From positions 22,306,171 through 22,370,170 of the forward strand of contig NC_079421.1 of the NCBI RefSeq assembly GCF_026213295.1: DNA of 64,000 bases. The letters run 5' to 3'. The notes beneath the pieces were generated by a model. It saw only the letters and a list, made by a program, of their open reading frames with translations. It made no database searches and was not told where the DNA came from. Within the stretch, counting starts at the first letter, position 1; each line of letters starts with the position of its first letter. Below are positions 17,886-30,462 of this stretch, one piece after another. Source of the DNA: Gadus chalcogrammus (lineage: Eukaryota > Chordata > Actinopteri > Gadiformes > Gadidae). Made by a program: the position numbers and the translations under genes.

Positions 17886-17910
17886 CTAACCCTAACCCTA
17901 ACCCTAACCC
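17886..17910. repeat. short interstitial telomere-like repeat
   Basis: Four consecutive CTAACC-type units, equal to TTAGGG on the minus strand. A one-and-a-half copy run on the other strand lies near 17651. Confidence 0.85.
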
Positions 17911-18475
17911 AACCGGAGCATTCAGAAAGAACCTAGTTAGGTGTTGTGGTCAAGCTGCTTGAGGATGAGTTAAACATTATGGGTCTGAACCCTTTTGGGC
18001 TCCAGCATCCTTCAAAGGTAGAAGCACTCTGAAGGTCTTCCATGGTAGTTTCCAGTAACAAAGTATTTGTTGTTCAACAAGTACTAAAAAATGTGTACAT
18101 TGTCGAGTCATTTTATGAATGTAACTCACCGAACTGTTAGAGACTATCACCGGATATGGATGGTTAAAAATAAATAAATACACTTTGGAAATGCCTTGAA
18201 GCCCTTTGAAATCCCAAGCAGCCACAGCCGCTGAGGGCCAGGGGATGATCTCAGACGCTCGCTGACTCACAAGCCCTGACTGGGCCCAGCTTCATTCAGA
18301 TAGAAATAACACAAGCAGTGTGTGGGTGTCTGACTTAGCGGCCCTTGGTAAAGACACAACGCCCACTCGTGTTATTATACATGGGTGACCTTCTTCTAGC
18401 CGCTCTGAGCTCTCTCTGGGGGCTACAGGTCTGGACAAAATGAATTAACGTCATGTGTACCCTTCTCCCACGCCC

Positions 18476-18476
<1 letters not shown>

Positions 18477-18547
<71 letters not shown>
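18477..18547. repeat. (AC)n microsatellite, about 35 units
   Basis: Pure AC run. A second shorter AC run follows at about 18660-18700. Confidence 0.95.
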
Positions 18548-18549
<2 letters not shown>

Positions 18550-18660
18550 GACAAACACAGAAATACATACACAAACATATGGCAGAACATCACACTCAAT
18601 TATACTGTCACTAAATTTACTCTGTGGAACACTACTGTTCACAATTTTCTGTATTGCCTC

Positions 18661-18701
<41 letters not shown>

Positions 18702-21700
18702 ACACATGGGAAAGAAAACTGAAACTAACAAGAAATTGGTTTTCAAAAGAAAAGTCCTAAAGTGCCCGAGCTCATGGTTACAAAGGACACATTGGCCGGA
18801 GTACAATGTGTACTGAGAACTGATGTTCTGAATGAATCTCATGTGTATCTGTAATGTACCTTTATTGTGTCTAGATAAGCATGGCATGGTGAAATATAGC
18901 GTGTAGCACAGCACGGACAAGTGTCCATATGAGAGGTTGAGTCCTCTTTATAAAAGGGAACTATCTTTAGATTCTCTGACACGCCTTCAAAAGTGCCATT
19001 GAAACATTTACAACCTCTTTGGGCCTTTGAGATGTCAAATGTGCCGTGTTGGAATAGCGTTACACGCTGGCATGCATACAGGAAATTCGGTTACTATGTT
19101 TTGAATCAGTTACTATTATTAAGAACAACTCCTTAAGGACAAATTACATGTACTTCTACCACAATTAGGCATCCAATAATATAAAAAGATGCAATAACCC
19201 TCTAACAACGTAATTAGTGCTCTTACCATGCTAGATCATCCTTATTCAAACTTATTCTATAAAAACGAATTAGTGTATTGCATAAATGCTTTACTTAAAA
19301 GTCAAAGAAATTAAATAAATACATAAAGTGTATCTTTTGATAAAGAGTTATCAAGGCCGGATAGGCTTGCTAGAAGCATTTCTCCGTCCTCATTGCATCG
19401 ATTCAGTAAATCATGGGAACGTCAGCTATGACCTATGCGGGTCACATGGCTCCGGGAGCGAGCCAAGGGCTGGAATGAGGTTACAGGTGGAATTTCCCTG
19501 GTCTCCTCACCCGGCGACGTCACAGCCAATGACAAAGCTTTACTACTGCTGCTGCCTAGCAATCAGACACCTGAGGACCTGAAACTCAGGTGACATGAGC
19601 GGCCGGCCGTGCTCACACAGAAACCTCTGATTAAGGAACTTCACCATCGACGGTTCCTCTATGATCTTTCTAAAGAAAACGGTACAATCCTGGGTTTGTA
19701 GCACAAAAAACGAGAAGTACGCTTTGGTCTTTCACAAGTTGATTTCTTAATTTCGGGCGTTCTGCCGCAACACGACACTGCAATGGCCAAGGCACATGTA
19801 TGTTGCCATCTTGTGGTTATTCATAGTATGTTGAAAAATACCAAAACGATGTTAACATTAGTGGCCAGATTAAATACATGTTGCTCCACGAAAATGGGAC
19901 ATCCATTTTCATTTTCTGTGTCTCCATACTTAGCAATGTGTTCATTTTGACATCAACGGAAGCGACATCCTGGTTCGTCGCCCTAAATCCTGTTCTGAAC
20001 CGAACAATCTAACATAAAACCCTGGTAGGCCTACTTCCGAAATAGTTTTTCGCACATCATTGTCTTTCTTTCAACCTACAGCCACTAAAAGAGACTATTT
20101 TTAGTCGTGGTATTATTAATATCCCTGCATTGCTCTTTATCCTGCCAGTGCACACAGCCAAGCGCTAATGGTCGATTCTGACCAGAAGAGCTCGGCCTCC
20201 TCTGGCAGAGCGGCTAAATCAATAAGCAGAGCCCCATTAGGGCGGGCGGGCAGTGCCCAGACGGAGCGAGCCGCGTAAGAAGATCCGCTGCTCTGTGCAC
20301 CGTCTCAACATTAATATGTGCCCTGCACAATAACACACAGCACAGCTCCCCATTGTCTTCCGGCCACTGACACACTGCTCAGCTGCTCTGCACAGGGTGA
20401 CATCACTGTCACATGATGAGTGCCAGGAATTTCATTAGCCTCTACCCAAAGTATTCTGTTCCCGGTTAGGCAAAGAAGAACCCTGGCCATTCAAATGCAA
20501 CCGTAGCCTTGTATTTTGTTGTTTAAGTACAGCAGGACGCCAGTCAGACGGGTCACGCAGGGTTCATGCGGTGTGTGTTGTTGATTCGCCTCCTGGTTTG
20601 GAAGTCACTGCGAGTGAATTATGCATGACTTTGACCATGAGACACAGACAGAGGGAAGACACCACAGTTCGATGATGGAGCAGAAAACCGAAGACACTTG
20701 TCAGGTTAATTCAGAGCAAACAGCCACCATCAAACTAAAACATAGCCACTTATAGCGGGTAATCCGCTGGAGTGGAGAAAGCAGTTTCCAGTAATGTGCC
20801 AGGAAGGGGAGACTTTCTGGGAGGGGAGAGAAATTAGGCTATCCAGCTGGCCTTGTCTGATATGGGCAAGGCCGCCACAAGTCCCCTAGGCTCTCCCCCC
20901 TCAACCCTGCGTCACAAAGCCCTTTGGCTGGGGGGAAAAAGGACGAAAGGCATCCAATGGGATCCAGCCGGGTCGTCCCATGACACAAGCATCTCAACCG
21001 AAATATGTAAACATCTGGTAAACATTTGGACTGCCCTGAAGCGGGGTGATCAACAGTCTTGAGAGAACAACATTTCGCTAAACACAGCGGACATGTGTGC
21101 CGGCTGCTGGAGATTAAGTAGAAGCAGGACACAGAAAAAGATTGTATAGGGCTATAGTGAAATAGTTTTAACACACATGTTAGGACCATTCTCTGGACTT
21201 TCCTACGACGAGTACATTTGTAGAATTTCAAACAATATCTCAAATCCATTTTTTTATGTGGCTTAATGGCCATCTGAAACAGAAAGCATGTAGGATTGTA
21301 GGAATAACCTAGGATATAGCCTAGGGTTTACATGACCTCCCAACAACAGGAACCCATTCACACACTGCACGTCACATGTCAGGCGGGTGGAGGAGACACA
21401 GACAGGCAGGGGGGCAGCAGCAGCTACACCCATCAGTGGAGTCACTTATCCCTGGGCTGTTCTCATCTGATGAAGGCAATTCAGGCTGTGGATCATTGCC
21501 GCGGTGACACCGCCACACGCAGTGGGAGTACATCGAAGATTAACTATAACACGTGACATTACCAAGACCTAAAGAAATTAACAAATATTTAGCAAACCGT
21601 CGTGTGTACTCTGAATTAAACAGTGTAATGAAATTTTAAAAAAAAATACATAAGACTCAAACATTTCGTGGCGTTCGTGGTTAAGTTATTTCCCATTAAA

Positions 21701-21712
21701 CCAAAGACTTAC

Positions 21713-21965
21713 CCTGGTACACAGTTGCGTCCTGTTCATGTATCTCCCAGCAGCCTGCGCCTTTTCACACCATAAGTCCTGGTGCGTCTCTGTACTCAGT
21801 ATATAGTCCCAGGTCCTTCTCTGAACTCAGTCACTGAGGTTTACATCCTCCAGAAACCACCCTGAGCCTCTGGGAGCCTGGCGGTAGCTCCTACTTTCCC
21901 CCGACAGCAATAGCTGATGCGTGGGGAATTCCTCGCAGTCACATTTTCCTGGGAAGTGATTGGCT
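21713..21965 (-). promoter_or_regulatory. possible minus-strand promoter and non-coding first exon
   Basis: Reading the minus strand: a CCAAT box (ATTGG on plus at about 21959), a TATATAC element near 21800, then about 80 bp of exon-like sequence ending in a strong donor CAGG|GTAAGTC at 21713/21712. It would start a minus-strand transcript running left. No coding exon could be tied to it. Confidence 0.3.
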
Positions 21966-22408
21966 GGCGGCCACCACGGCGCCTCTCATGCTCCTCTCAG
22001 CGTGGAGGAGGAGAGCGCCTCTGCTAGGCGTGCGGGTCTTGATGTTGTTCACTATGTTGTCCGCGCTATGGTCTCAACATGTTGTCATCACCTGGACCTG
22101 GACGTGATAAGAAAGGTGAATCTGTGGTGTCCACGTTGTCCCGGGAAGAAGTCCGCTTGCGGTGCCTCTGCTACTTTGAGTGAGGATGTCAACTTTGTTT
22201 TCCCCATTGGGCGGGGTTTGCCTTTTCCTCATCAGCCACCCTGAGACATGACAGCTGTTCATCTGTTCATCTGAGATACTGAGGAGCTGAATGTGTATAC
22301 TGAAGATAAATGTTTGTGCTTGAAGTGATTAAATACGTTTTTTACATGTGTGACTTTTATATTGTGATGGAAATGTGTTATTGGCTATGATCCCCCCAAA
22401 AAGAGACG

Positions 22409-22480
22409 TTCCCATACCGGGAGTCGAACCCGGGCCGCCTGGGTGAAAACCAGGAATCCTAACCGCTAGACCATATGGGA
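22409..22480 (-). tRNA. tRNA-Glu, anticodon TTC
   Basis: The minus strand gives a complete 72-nt cloverleaf. The acceptor stem TCCCATA pairs with TATGGGA, the D-arm and A-box read TGGTCTAGCGG, and the anticodon stem CCTGG/CCAGG encloses loop TTTTCAC with anticodon TTC (complement at 22445-22447). The B-box reads GGTTCGACTCC. A TTTTT terminator for RNA polymerase III follows (22398-22402 on plus). There is no intron and no encoded CCA, as in eukaryotes. It reads GAA glutamate codons. It stands alone about 1.3 kb upstream of ube2a on the opposite strand. Nothing suggests a pseudogene. Confidence 0.96.
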
Positions 22481-22860
22481 GACGAGAGAGAAAGGCCATA
22501 TTGGCTTAGATGTATGTAACCTATTGGGTAATTTCTACTTATTCCAATAATTTACCTATTACTACTGAAATGTAATAAACATGTAGAAATTAGACTTTCT
22601 TCGTGTTTATATTTAAATAATAAAATAGGTGTAGTGCTTGGGAAGACGATGTGGCGTTACGTCAGTTAAGAGTCTTATGTTTTAATATCTGGTGATTTAT
22701 AAAGAATCACCGAATATTGTGACTCATTTGAAGACCTGTTTTTATACATTTTGTTTCAAATATATATTATACATTTTGAGTTATTAATTGAATAGGAAAC
22801 GTTTTTTGATCACGCGCATTTCGAAATTGTTATCCATGGGTGTTACATTGGCGAATAGCG

Positions 22861-23186
22861 TCACCTAGTGGCCAATCCCACCTACTAGTCAACTCCACCT
22901 ACTGATCAACAACACCTATCCTACTAGTCAACCCCACCTACTGGTCAACCCCACCTACTGGTCAACACCACCTTCTGGTCAACCCAACCTACAGGTCAAC
23001 CCCACACACTGGCCAACCCGACCTTCTGATCAACATCACCTAGTCAACCCCGCATTCTGGTCAACCCCACCTTCTGGTCAACCCCACCTACAGTTCCACC
23101 CGACCTACAGGTTAACCGAACCTACTGATCAACATCACCTACTGGTCAACCCGACCTACTGGTCAACACCACCTTCTGGTCAATCC
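22861..23186. repeat. 17-bp minisatellite, about 19 degenerate units
   Basis: Consensus unit CCACCTACTGGTCAACC, varying at the TACTGG core (TTCTGG, TACAGG, ACACTGG). Its left end overlaps GCGTCACCTAGTGG (22858-22871), which matches the reverse CTCF core at 13 of 14 positions. The units themselves resemble the same core (see findings). Confidence 0.9.
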
Positions 23187-23308
23187 TTAACGACAGGCAC
23201 CTTACTGATAACCTACTGAACAGTCTGTCGAGGATACACTGTTTACTTCAGGATTCAAGACACTTTTCCAATCAGACTTTGGTTAACAGTAAAAACGTTA
23301 GATACGAC

Positions 23309-23333
23309 TTATTTATTTATTTATTTATTTATT
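23309..23333. repeat. (TTTA)n short tandem repeat
   Basis: About six TTTA units. Confidence 0.9.
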
Positions 23334-23809
23334 ACATGCATGTTTTTAACATGAGTGATGCCTTATTACCGTATTAACGAAATTGTTTTATGCTCCATCC
23401 AAAATACTGTTGCTAAACAAATGACGTAATTCGTACTGGAACGACACAAGTCAGGTATTGGGTGTACAGGTATAACTAACGTGGAGTATTTGCAAAAAAA
23501 ATACTCAACACTTACTCTTGTAAATACATCTCATTCCATTTTTCCTAATTTATCTTCTAAATTATGTTTCAATTTGCATATATCTCTGCCTATTTCATCA
23601 GAACACAGGGTGAGATTTGGTGTAGTCCCCCCCTCCGCAGAGAGTGGTATCGCCCTACCACTCGATACGGCAGCAGGCCAGCACAGGCAGAAGATACTCA
23701 ACAACTAATAAACACTAGTTAGCCGTATTATAAAGTATAAGAAATCCAGCCGGGTTTATAATCTAAAGCGAATTTGTATGCTTGCGATTAGGGCAACCGC
23801 GTGACCACG

Positions 23810-26033
23810 ATGTCAACCCCGGCCAGACGACGACTCATGAGAGATTTTAAACGGTAAGGAAACAGAAAAACAAGCAGCGATGGTAACGCTATAGCTAGCG
23901 TTAGCGTCCGATGCTAGCTTTGCTAGCCGTCGCTTACATGGTGTAAACGGGCCACAACTCTGAGTGGACACCGATATATGTTTATGAAATTATACCTGGA
24001 GGTTATTGGATCGTAATCTGTGTTTAGTTGGGGGACAGGCCACCTGTTAGGCGTGTTGAGGACAATGAGAAGTGAGCTGTAGCTGCTAGCTGCCTGCTGA
24101 CGCTGGGTGTCACGTCACTCATCTTAGATGGAAATAACTTGGTCGAAATGGGTTCGGAAGGAAACTCTGATCCGGGTGGTGGCTGGTCTTTATGTGAAAG
24201 GTGTCGTGGTCGATTCAAATCTGAATAATTTGGAATGATTGTGATGGTTTTAATGTTGTTTTATACATATACAGTGCATACAGGGTCTATGGTATACGCT
24301 ACATTACATATGGATGTGTGTCTGGCCCAGTGCAGCTCGCTGGGGACACCTCGATGATTGAGATTGTACTCCCTGCATTAGCAAAATTTGATGTCTAACG
24401 GGGTCAAAATATGCTATTTTGTGATTATAAAACGCATTCAACACGTGCTCCTAGTGTTGATTACAGTCAAACCCCAGGAGTCCTGTGAACTCTGACCTAT
24501 TAACAAAGCGGTCACAAGTGAGATTTCACATGAGATGATAAATCCATCTTATTTACTAGTGAATAAAGCTCGATGGCAATGGCAACCCCAGTTGTTTTCT
24601 TGGAAAGTGTATAAATAATCACCTTTACGAGACATATCAGACACCCCAGCACAGCTGAGGTTATTTTGGTTAGCTTCTCTATTTTGCTTTGTATTTCTTT
24701 CTTGACATCTAGCAGTGTTGGTCAAATTTTAATCTGTTCTTCATTGCATTGCAAGGCTGCAAGAAGACCCCCCAGCCGGGGTGAGTGGAGCTCCGTCCGA
24801 GAATAATATTATGGTCTGGAATGCTGTCATATTTGGGTGAGTGTATAACATGTTAATTTAAAAGTGGTCAGACCTATGCATATAAGTATTTTGGCAAACA
24901 CAATATGCGAAGATCATTTCATCTAAACTTTAACTATCATATTATGCATCAACTGGTGGCTTTAAAAAGTCCCAGATTCCATTAATTTATTGTAATTCAG
25001 TGTCCAAAAATTAAACTATGTTGTGTCTTAATCATGTTTTCGTTTCTTTTTCAGACCAGAGGGAACACCCTTTGAAGATGGTAGGTTATCGCCACGTCTA
25101 CATTAGCTCATATCGGCCCTGGCTGATAAAAGTACATTGGTTGCAATACACCTGGCAAATTACGATGACGGTTGAATAACGTCCAAATTCCTTTCAATGC
25201 TATTTAACCAATCAAACAATCATTTGAAGGACGTGTCATTTAAGCTCATGATAGAAGCTGATGCTTTTGGCTTGTATCCATGTTTTATTCAAGGCACTTT
25301 TATTCCCCAACATGCCATTTTTTTTATGGGCAATTCAAGCAGTGTTGAGGGACAAATAGAAGCCCTGTAGGCCTTGAGGTGATGTTCTAAACACATGCAT
25401 TTTGACTTAAGCCTTGCTTTTCTTAATCCTAGGAACCTTTAAACTCACTATCGAGTTCACAGAAGAGTATCCAAATAAACCCCCAACAGTGCGTTTTGTC
25501 TCCAAAATGTTTCATCCAAATGGTAAGTTTTAGTAGTATTCATGCAACCTTAAGTCAAATTCAAAAAAAGTGTAGTGTCTTAATGTTTTCCCTTCATTTT
25601 CTTTTTTTGCAGTTTATGCCGATGGCAGCATATGTTTAGACATTCTACAGAATCGCTGGAGTCCAACTTATGATGTTTCTTCAATATTAACTTCAATACA
25701 GGTATTTTATCTATTCACACACATCCACAGCATACGTGTTGCCATTCACAAAGAGTTGTAATAAGTGTTGCAAAGTATACTTGCAGCTGCATATTTCTTC
25801 GGGAGTATCAATGCTGGGGTATGGGGTAAACCGGGAGTTGTATGTTCATTTCATGAGCTGCAGCTGTGGAGAAGATTCAAATGTGTTTTTGTTTGTCTGC
25901 TCAGTCTTTACTGGATGAGCCCAATCCAAACAGCCCGGCCAACAGCCAGGCCGCCCAGCTGTACCAGGAGAACAAGCGGGAGTACGAGAAGAGGGTGTCG
26001 GCTATTGTCGAGCAGAGTTGGCGTGATTGTTGA
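23810..26033 (+). CDS. ube2a: ubiquitin-conjugating enzyme E2 A (RAD6 homologue)
   Basis: Six coding exons: 23810-23853, 24756-24836, 25055-25080, 25433-25522, 25613-25701 and 25905-26033. Together they give exactly 152 residues, the family length. The protein starts [15 protein letters not shown]. The whole UBC fold is present, with the HPN motif and active-site Cys in [13 protein letters not shown]. It takes ubiquitin from E1 and, with RAD18 or RNF20/40-type E3 ligases, monoubiquitinates PCNA and histone H2B in the nucleus. UBE2A rather than UBE2B is indicated by [30 protein letters not shown] and the C-terminal WRDC. All introns have GT-AG ends and all phases close. GCTAGC-rich sequence follows the first donor. 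Convergent with nkrf. Confidence 0.98.
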
Positions 26034-26729
26034 CACGTGTGTTTGTTTGCAAAGTATAAAAAAAAATGTCCGCCACAAGAGTAAAGACTACACAGATCAT
26101 GTGATGAAAAACGATCATACACACAATCTGACAGTTTTCTAATGTGTCTGTCCCATAGTTGTATAATGTCGTGTTGTGGCATCGCATTCTGCAGATGCTG
26201 TTGTTGGGCGGTAGCATGTTAAAGTAAATGTACCTGGTTAGATCTGGGTAACTTCTTCGATGCACCAAATTTTCCCTTCACCTCCAAACAAAACATTTTT
26301 CTGAGTCACCCACCAAGGTTGGGCCACCATGATTGACACTTGTACTTAAGCTTAAGTGTGGATTGCAGTTGCAGTGTCAAAACATACATTTATATTTGTA
26401 TTTTTAGAGGATGTTACCATGTGTTCAATATTATGTTTCTTTTTAGCATTTTTGAATACCTTTTGAAGAAAATGTATGATGGGTTACTAGAAAATGTGCG
26501 ATGGGTCTGCGTGTGACAGACGGTGTGCTGGTGCTGACATCCATCTCTTACAATCAATGCCTTTGAGATATGCAGGCTGGATTTCTAGTTACTGGCTCTA
26601 GACTACATGTTCAAGCCATGCCTTTTACTATATACATTTTCTTTACTTGACTATCCAGACATGTTAAGGATTGAATTATGTGCCCTTTCCAGGCACTTGG
26701 GTTGAGTGTTATGCTACCCCTTCACAACA

Positions 26730-26735
26730 AATAAA
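26730..26735 (+). terminator. ube2a: polyadenylation signal of ube2a
   Basis: AATAAA about 700 bp after the stop codon; the region between is the presumed 3' UTR. Confidence 0.6.
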
Positions 26736-26933
26736 CTCAAACTGACTCGACTTCCTGAACATTGGTATCTTTCGTAGATGCGGTCTTCAGTTTAACTTTC
26801 CGCTAGTAGGATGTAACAAAATATTTATCTTGTAGATAAAATTAACAAGCCGTTTTCGTCATGGCCCTTTAAGTTCCTTTTGAGAAAATCTACGTCTCAA
26901 CGTTTAGTTGGTTTCCGGTTTAATTTATTCAAT

Positions 26934-26939
26934 CACATG
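26934..26939 (-). terminator. nkrf: polyadenylation signal of nkrf
   Basis: AATAAA on the minus strand about 550 bp past the nkrf stop. The ube2a and nkrf 3' ends therefore converge within about 200 bp and leave almost no intergenic space. Confidence 0.55.
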
Positions 26940-27489
26940 TAAAACAAGCAGACATTCACACAAATGAAACACCAGACAGTTAACAAGATCACAGCTTTCA
27001 CAATTCCATGTGAAGATAGTTTAACACGTAGCTTTCAATTGAAAATACACATTGCCAGTGCTATTTTGAATTTGAGTTCTATCAACGTAAGATTGGGCAT
27101 ATAGTTTTCTTCGCTGTCATGGTACTTAACATGTAGTTGCATATTCTGCTACAGTGAAAGTTATTGAGGGGAAAAAAAGAAGGGTTTCTGGCCAAATTTC
27201 AGCGATGTTTAATGAACAAATAACCAAGGCATTTGAATATGAAAGCACTGAAAACAAGCATGTAGTGCAGAGACAAACAATAGACTTGTGGAATGGCAAT
27301 CTTTTTTTAAAACTAAAACCTTATTCAGGCTTAAACCATAACGGCAGAGGAATGTAGAAACATCCGAGTTTCTAAAAGATACCCTACTATTAATCTGTTT
27401 TGTATTGTGGTACGAGTCAGTCTCCAGTATGAATACTACGGTCATACATTTGTCCCGAGGTCCATGCCAACGACCAGTGTTCATGCAGA

Positions 27490-30013
27490 TCAGTGAGACG
27501 CCTGAGGCTTCACCAGCTCGTAGCGGCCGACCTGGCCTTCCTGTAGCAGCTGACCGATGAGCTGGTCTTTATGTACCTTGCGGCTGACAACTAGAAAGCG
27601 TTGCCGGCCCTGTCCGTACGACTTGCTGCGTAGGCCGTATTTCTGGGATATGTGGTGGATCTGCTTTCGCTCGTCGTTGTTCAGGTCGCTGGAGAAGCGC
27701 AGGTCATCTTGGCGTTCAGAGGTGGCGTAGTTTCGGATGATGTCTTCGATGTCTCGCTTGCTGAGCTGATTCGAAGGCTTGTCCATGTCCATGCCGAGAC
27801 CTTCTCTGGAGAACTGCTCCTTGACCTTGATGGGCTCTGCGATCCCCTCGCCGTCCCTGCCCAGTCCACCCCCCTTCCAGCCCATCTTGCGGAGGAGCTG
27901 GTTCCCGATGTTGTCCTCCTTGATCTCCTGCTTGATGCTCTCTTCATTCGAACGCGCCAGGATCTGATGGCGTGATATGGCATCGCAGTGACCGTCCTTC
28001 CTGAGGTTGGACTTAACCACGGCCTGCGTCTGTCTCAAGGTAGCCAGGGCCTCCTCCGCTGCGATGTGTTTCACTATTTTTTTGGGCCCGAGTCCCGCGG
28101 CGACATACTGTCCTTCCAGGTACACCTCGCATCTCCAGCGGTGGTCGGGCAACACGGTAAACTTGTAGTCGGCCGATACTTTATTAAACTGAGCAGTGTC
28201 GTTGATGATGCAGATGGCATTATCTGAGTTTTCAAGAATAACCAACTCACTCAAGTGCTTTTTCCTGCCGACCTGTTGGCCAAACCAGCCACTAGAGGGA
28301 TCCGACTGATGGTTTCCTCTGGGATGCTGCTGTTGCTGCTGTTGCTGCTGCTGCTCTTGCTGCTGCTGCTGCTCTTGTTCCCGGGCTGCCTGATTCATGC
28401 GCAGCTTCCTCACTGCCTCCTCGGCTGCTGTGTGCTTCGAGCTCTTCTTCGTGCCCCTAGACTGGGCCACCAGCTCCTCCTGCAGGTAGACGCTACAGAG
28501 CCAGTAACTGCTGTTTGGGACCAGGTCAAACTTGTAGTCGATCTTCATGCGGTTAAAGGCGGCAGAGTTGTTCAGTATGCATATGGCATCGTGAGCGTTG
28601 TCAACGACCACAAATTCTGTCCAGTGTTTACGTTTGTCAGGCTCATATTGGCCCTTCGAGCTAGGCGTCGGCTTGTCCTCTGGATTACGAAGGGCAGGCA
28701 AAAAGGCTGGGGTGGGACTGTGCATCTGACATACCACGATGTCGGTGACAACAGAGTGTCTATACTTGCGCTGCACAATACGAACTTCAGCCGGCTTCAG
28801 GAAGAGTTTCACGGCCTGCTCTGAGGCACGGTCCCTGGCTCCGTTCTTACTGCCCGAGTATCCAGTGGCGAGATAAACACACTGGCACCTCAACTCGCAC
28901 GCGTAGCCTTCCGTCAGTACCTTCCTGTTCTTCGGGAGGTCGGCTTGAGGGATATCCTTCAGGTTGACATAAATATACTCGGGGTTGGTCTTGCAGGCCT
29001 GGATGCTGCGGCTCAGCATGAAGTTGTAGTTGGGCGAGTCGGTCCCGGTCATGTACATGGGGTCTCTTAAGGAGACGGCTAGTGCAGCGGACACGCTGGT
29101 GATCAGTCGCTGTTTCTCCTCCATGAGGGCTGAGGGTATGGGCCGAGGCGGGGGCAGCGCCGCCGACTGTGCCTGGCTGGGGCTGACCCTGCCTGGGCTG
29201 TTGTAGACCCGGCTGAACGGCCGGCTGGAGGAGGAGGAGGAGGAGGGCCGGTCCTGGGGACCGTAGCCCGACCCCTGCCGCCCGGCGTCCCACGCTGTCG
29301 ATCGGTTCCCTCCGCTGTACCCCTCGTGCCTGGTGGGCTGCGAGTAGGAATCGGAACCCCGGGAGCCGTGCGCTTCGTACTTCGCGGTGTAGTCCTGCTG
29401 CGTCTTGGCCATGTAGTTGGAGGTGGCCCCGCGGGCCGCATAGCCTAGACCGGGGCCGGTACTCGTGCTTCCCGAGGGGACGTCTCTGTCTCTATCCCGG
29501 GTCCTGTCCCTGTCCCGATCCCTCCAGGAGTCCGAGCCGAAGGACGGCACTCTGTCGAAGGCGGACCTGGGGGCGGAGTAACCCTGGGCCCTCCCGCCGC
29601 CGTAGGAGGGCTGCTCGGCCTCCCATGGCCGCGCGCCATGGGGGTCGCTCCTTTTGCGCTCCTTGTCGTTCTCCTTCTCATCAGTGCCGGCTCCGCCGCC
29701 ACTGCTCCCCCCACTGACAAAGTGCACAGGCTCAAAGCGCGCTCTGGCACCAAACTTTGATATGGGCATTTTCCTTATAGGCTCTTCTCCTGTTACAAAA
29801 CGGCACAACGACAATGTTTAGACCCCTTGATTGACATGATGGGTCAACGGTACACCGTACACATGGGTAAATACAAATAATGTTATATTGTGTGTAATTA
29901 TGATACATGCGTAATCACTTACTGCCATCCGATGAATTGGGTCTCTTTTTTGCTTCAGAATTTGTACTCAGGTCAAAGGAGGGCATTTCGCCAATGCTAA
30001 GCCCTTCTGCCAT
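27490..30013 (-). CDS. nkrf: NF-kappa-B-repressing factor
   Basis: Two coding exons: start exon 30013-29923 and a large last exon 29789-27490, giving 796 residues. The short first exon encodes MAEGLSIGEMPSFDLS, matching the human N-terminus, and two in-frame stops lie just upstream of its ATG. Order: disordered Arg/Asp/Gly/Ser-rich region (about 45-230); three dsRNA-binding-like modules (roughly 290-370, 415-495, 545-625); G-patch with GNQLLRKMGWKGGGLG (about 675-715); R3H domain near NDERKQIHHISQKYGL; conserved C-terminus ending ELVKPQASH. NKRF is a nuclear and nucleolar RNA-binding repressor of NF-kB promoters that also activates DHX15/XRN2 in rRNA processing. Oddities: a poly-Gln tract in the linker (minus strand of about 28325-28380) and RDRDRDRTRDRDRD in the N-terminal region. 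A non-coding first exon probably ends at donor 30463/30462. Confidence 0.96.
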
Positions 30014-30462
30014 TACCAGCACCTTACAGTCAGAGCCAGGCCATACCTATCAATGAAAGGTGCGGTGTTATTCTGACAGGTTAATCAACAGATCATGGGC
30101 TCAACTTTCTATGAAAGACGTGGACCAGACGAACAGTACAGAAAATGATTGCCCAACAACGATCATCAAAACACTGCCTCTAACAACTACCTGTTTCCCG
30201 CCGACCTTCCCACGCCAATCACGCAGGTACGGCCCCCCTCACCGACCACTCACATGTACATTGTCACACGTATGGAGGCGCCGTAGACGCGGTTTTCGAG
30301 GTAAACAACAGCACGAGGCCTGCGTACCGGAGTGACGCAGTAACCCTAAACCCCACGGCTCTCTGGACCAGAACCCGAGCGGAAACCTGCCCGCTAAATT
30401 AACTCATCTACCGGGCGTTATTCGCTACGGGATCACGATGAAGAGGTGTGTTGGGGTCTTAC

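Noticed and set aside
28255..28824. 189-residue plus-strand frame with poly-Leu
   Set aside because: Antisense shadow of nkrf; the Leu run is the complement of its Gln tract.
29103..29753. Arg/Pro/Gly-rich minus-strand frames overlapping nkrf
   Set aside because: Alternative-frame shadows of the low-complexity nkrf N-terminal region; the frame matching human NKRF is the other one.
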